Shown piece after piece: positions 62,491 to 64,000 of a stretch of 64,000 nucleotides of DNA (within the stretch, counting starts at the first letter, position 1; each line of letters opens with the position of its first letter). Position numbers and translations under genes: made by a program. A model generated the notes under the pieces. That model ran no database searches. It saw only the letters and a program-made list of their open reading frames with translations, and was not told where the DNA came from. Source of the stretch: an uncultured bacterium (GTDB lineage: Bacteria > Bacillota > Clostridia > Lachnospirales > Lachnospiraceae); NCBI GenBank assembly GCA_905214875.1, contig CAJMNR010000022.1, positions 1 through 64,000 of the forward strand, read 5' to 3'.

Positions 62491-64000
62491 CTAAAGGAGC
62501 ATTTCTTTTATGACATCAAAGTCGCAAACTGGCGCTTTGCAGCTTCGGTTTTCACAAAGATAAAACGTGGTCTGATTGTCTTTTTCCTTATATTCTTTTA
62601 TAAATGGAACTACTGTATCAAGGGATGGCTCACTGCCTTCTTCTTTTACAAGAACCGCTAGATTCGGTAAAAATAAATGTTGCAGCTGCTCTCTTAACGT
62701 TTCTTTTGTATCTGTCGCTTTTGTTACACAAACGAGTTCTTTTGTCGGCCAAAGTTTTAACATAAATGCGCATAACGAAAAGCTATAGCCTGCAGGATAT
62801 TCGCTAATCTTACCACACAAGAACGCCAACTGCCGTTCGGCTACCGTTCGATACTCGTCCTGCTCCGTAAGATGTTCCAGTTTAAGCAGTACATAGCCTG
62901 CCACTGAATTTCCCGATGGAATGGCACCGTCATAGACTTCCTTCGGCCTTGCAATTAACTGTTCTGCATCTTCTCCATACAAATAAAAACCACCATTTTC
63001 GGTATCCAAAAAGAGTCGAATCATTTCTTTTGCTGTCGTATCGGCATCTACTAAATAGGACACGTCCCATGTTGCCTCATACAATGTGATATATGCATAG
63101 GCTAAAAATGCATAGTCATCGATATTACCAAGTCCCGCTGCATGTCCGTCACGATATCGAACAAGTAACCTTCCCGACGGACTTTTCAGTTTCTCTTTTA
63201 TAAATTGTACGGCCTTTTTTGCCGCTTCTAGATATTCTTTCTCACCAAACACCTGATATGCCTTTGCAAATGCAACAATCATCAGAGCATTCCATGACGT
63301 CAAAATCTTATCGTCTTTATGAAGGGTGGTCCTTGTTAAGCGGTAGTCATACACTTTCTTACGTAGTCTTGAAAAATGTTCTTCTCCAAGAATGACTTTC
63401 TCTCTTCCAATGAGATTCAAAATACTCTTTCCTTCAAAGTTTCCTTCCTTTGTAATGTCATAATAGGCGTTAAATTCCTTACCCTCTTCTTCTCCTAACA
63501 CTTTGATGATTTCATCCGGCGTAAATACATAGTATTTTCCTTCTACGCCTTCACTGTCTGCATCCTGAGCGCAGTAAAAACCGCCTGCCTCATCGGTCAT
63601 CTCACGCATGATATAGGATAGGGTCTCATGCACTACCAGTTCGTACATCTCACGCTTCGTCTCTTGATATGCCTCTGTATAAGCAATGACCAACAATGCA
63701 TTGTCATACAGCATCTTTTCAAAATGTGGGACAAGCCATTTATTATCGGTTGAGTATCTGGAAAATCCACCTCCGATATGATCATAAATGCCGCCGCGAA
63801 ACATGGCATCTAATGTCTTTTCCACCATTTGCAATGCCTCTTTGTCGTGCTCTAGCACCGCATATCGCAATAAAAACATCAAATTATGTGGTGTCGGAAA
63901 CTTGGGCGCCAGATGAAAGCCTCCATACGTAGGATCAAATCCTCGCTTATAAATGCCTGCTGCTATTTTGACAAGCTTCTGAGTCGGCTGTTGGTCTTCT
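62491..64000 (-). CDS. YyaL/DUF255-type thioredoxin-domain protein, partial
   Basis: The reading frame stays open to the right edge, so this is the C-terminal ~503 residues of a protein normally about 650-700 long. The segment GGFHLAPKFPTPHNLMFL, YDNALLVIAYTEAY, CAQDADSEGVEGKYYVF and ILTSWNALMI are conserved parts of the N-acylglucosamine 2-epimerase-like (alpha/alpha barrel) domain of the family; the N-terminal thioredoxin-like domain is outside. Function is not established. Confidence 0.92.
   Translation of the reverse strand, partial: EDQQPTQKLVKIAAGIYKRGFDPTYGGFHLAPKFPTPHNLMFLLRYAVLEHDKEALQMVEKTLDAMFRGGIYDHIGGGFSRYSTDNKWLVPHFEKMLYDNALLVIAYTEAYQETKREMYELVVHETLSYIMREMTDEAGGFYCAQDADSEGVEGKYYVFTPDEIIKVLGEEEGKEFNAYYDITKEGNFEGKSILNLIGREKVILGEEHFSRLRKKVYDYRLTRTTLHKDDKILTSWNALMIVAFAKAYQVFGEKEYLEAAKKAVQFIKEKLKSPSGRLLVRYRDGHAAGLGNIDDYAFLAYAYITLYEATWDVSYLVDADTTAKEMIRLFLDTENGGFYLYGEDAEQLIARPKEVYDGAIPSGNSVAGYVLLKLEHLTEQDEYRTVAERQLAFLCGKISEYPAGYSFSLCAFMLKLWPTKELVCVTKATDTKETLREQLQHLFLPNLAVLVKEEGSEPSLDTVVPFIKEYKEKDNQTTFYLCENRSCKAPVCDFDVIKEMLL

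Overview
The window is a low-GC Firmicutes chromosome segment, most likely from an anaerobic, plant-polysaccharide-using Lachnospiraceae (Clostridium cluster XIVa). The evidence is AT-rich intergenic DNA, strong AGGAGG ribosome binding sites, near-consensus TTGACA-17-TATAAT promoters, a PolC-type polymerase, class III fructose bisphosphatase, a tryptophan-type T-box, a multidomain GH5 cellulase and acetate/phosphoketolase fermentation genes. Species assignment is inference. Most genes lie on the minus strand.

Layout. 1-3455: oligopeptide ABC transporter oppBCDF (oppF runs off the left edge; no binding protein in view). 4229-7425: pta-ackA-yceD-rpmF, the usual acetate module linked to ribosomal protein L32. 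7660-11399: four-gene MacAB-like exporter with a lipoprotein. 11688-13218: rpsO and two envelope proteins. 13351-21376: the translation operon rimP-nusA-ylxR-ylxQ-infB-rbfA-nrnA-truB-ribF. 21604-26000: small membrane protein, DegV, YbjQ and a secreted GH5 cellulase with three bacterial Ig-like domains. 26361-26432: tRNA-Glu(CUC). 26558-30060: a 976-residue reverse transcriptase-nitrilase fusion divergent from an XRE regulator, a likely antiphage locus. 30281-33775: FMN-binding-type lipoprotein, acetyltransferase, secreted phosphoesterase, BTAD regulator. 34006-46464: the conserved pyrH-frr-uppS-cdsA-dxr-rseP-ispG-polC cluster, split by an opposite-strand gene. 46635-50902: Pcp-like protein, MutS2 homologue without Smr, a 6S-like structured RNA, a repeat-rich DUF4190 protein and a DUF2752 protein. 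50967-56781: phosphoketolase, a surface protein, fructose bisphosphatase. 56919-60880: paaK-iorB-iorA under a tRNA-Trp T-box and an operator palindrome. 60959-64000: small proteins, two very short ORFs and a partial YyaL-type protein.

Two items stand out. The first is the RT-nitrilase fusion, with intact RT motifs (including YVDD) and an intact nitrilase Glu-Lys-Cys triad. By domain order it belongs with the DRT type 1 / UG1-UG5-UG6 defence reverse transcriptases. The second is a structured repeat of about 130 bp found in three near-complete and two partial copies. All copies have the same orientation and all abut the terminator hairpin of a minus-strand gene. It has nested stems, a terminal palindrome and a stem-restoring difference between copies. 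I do not recognise this repeat as a named family; one copy lies directly beside the tRNA-Glu/RT locus.

The metabolic genes fit together. Phosphoketolase makes acetyl phosphate, which Pta and AckA turn into acetyl-CoA, acetate and ATP; fructose bisphosphatase supplies fructose-6-phosphate; IorAB and the CoA ligase handle aryl-pyruvates and aryl-acetates under tryptophan-dependent control.
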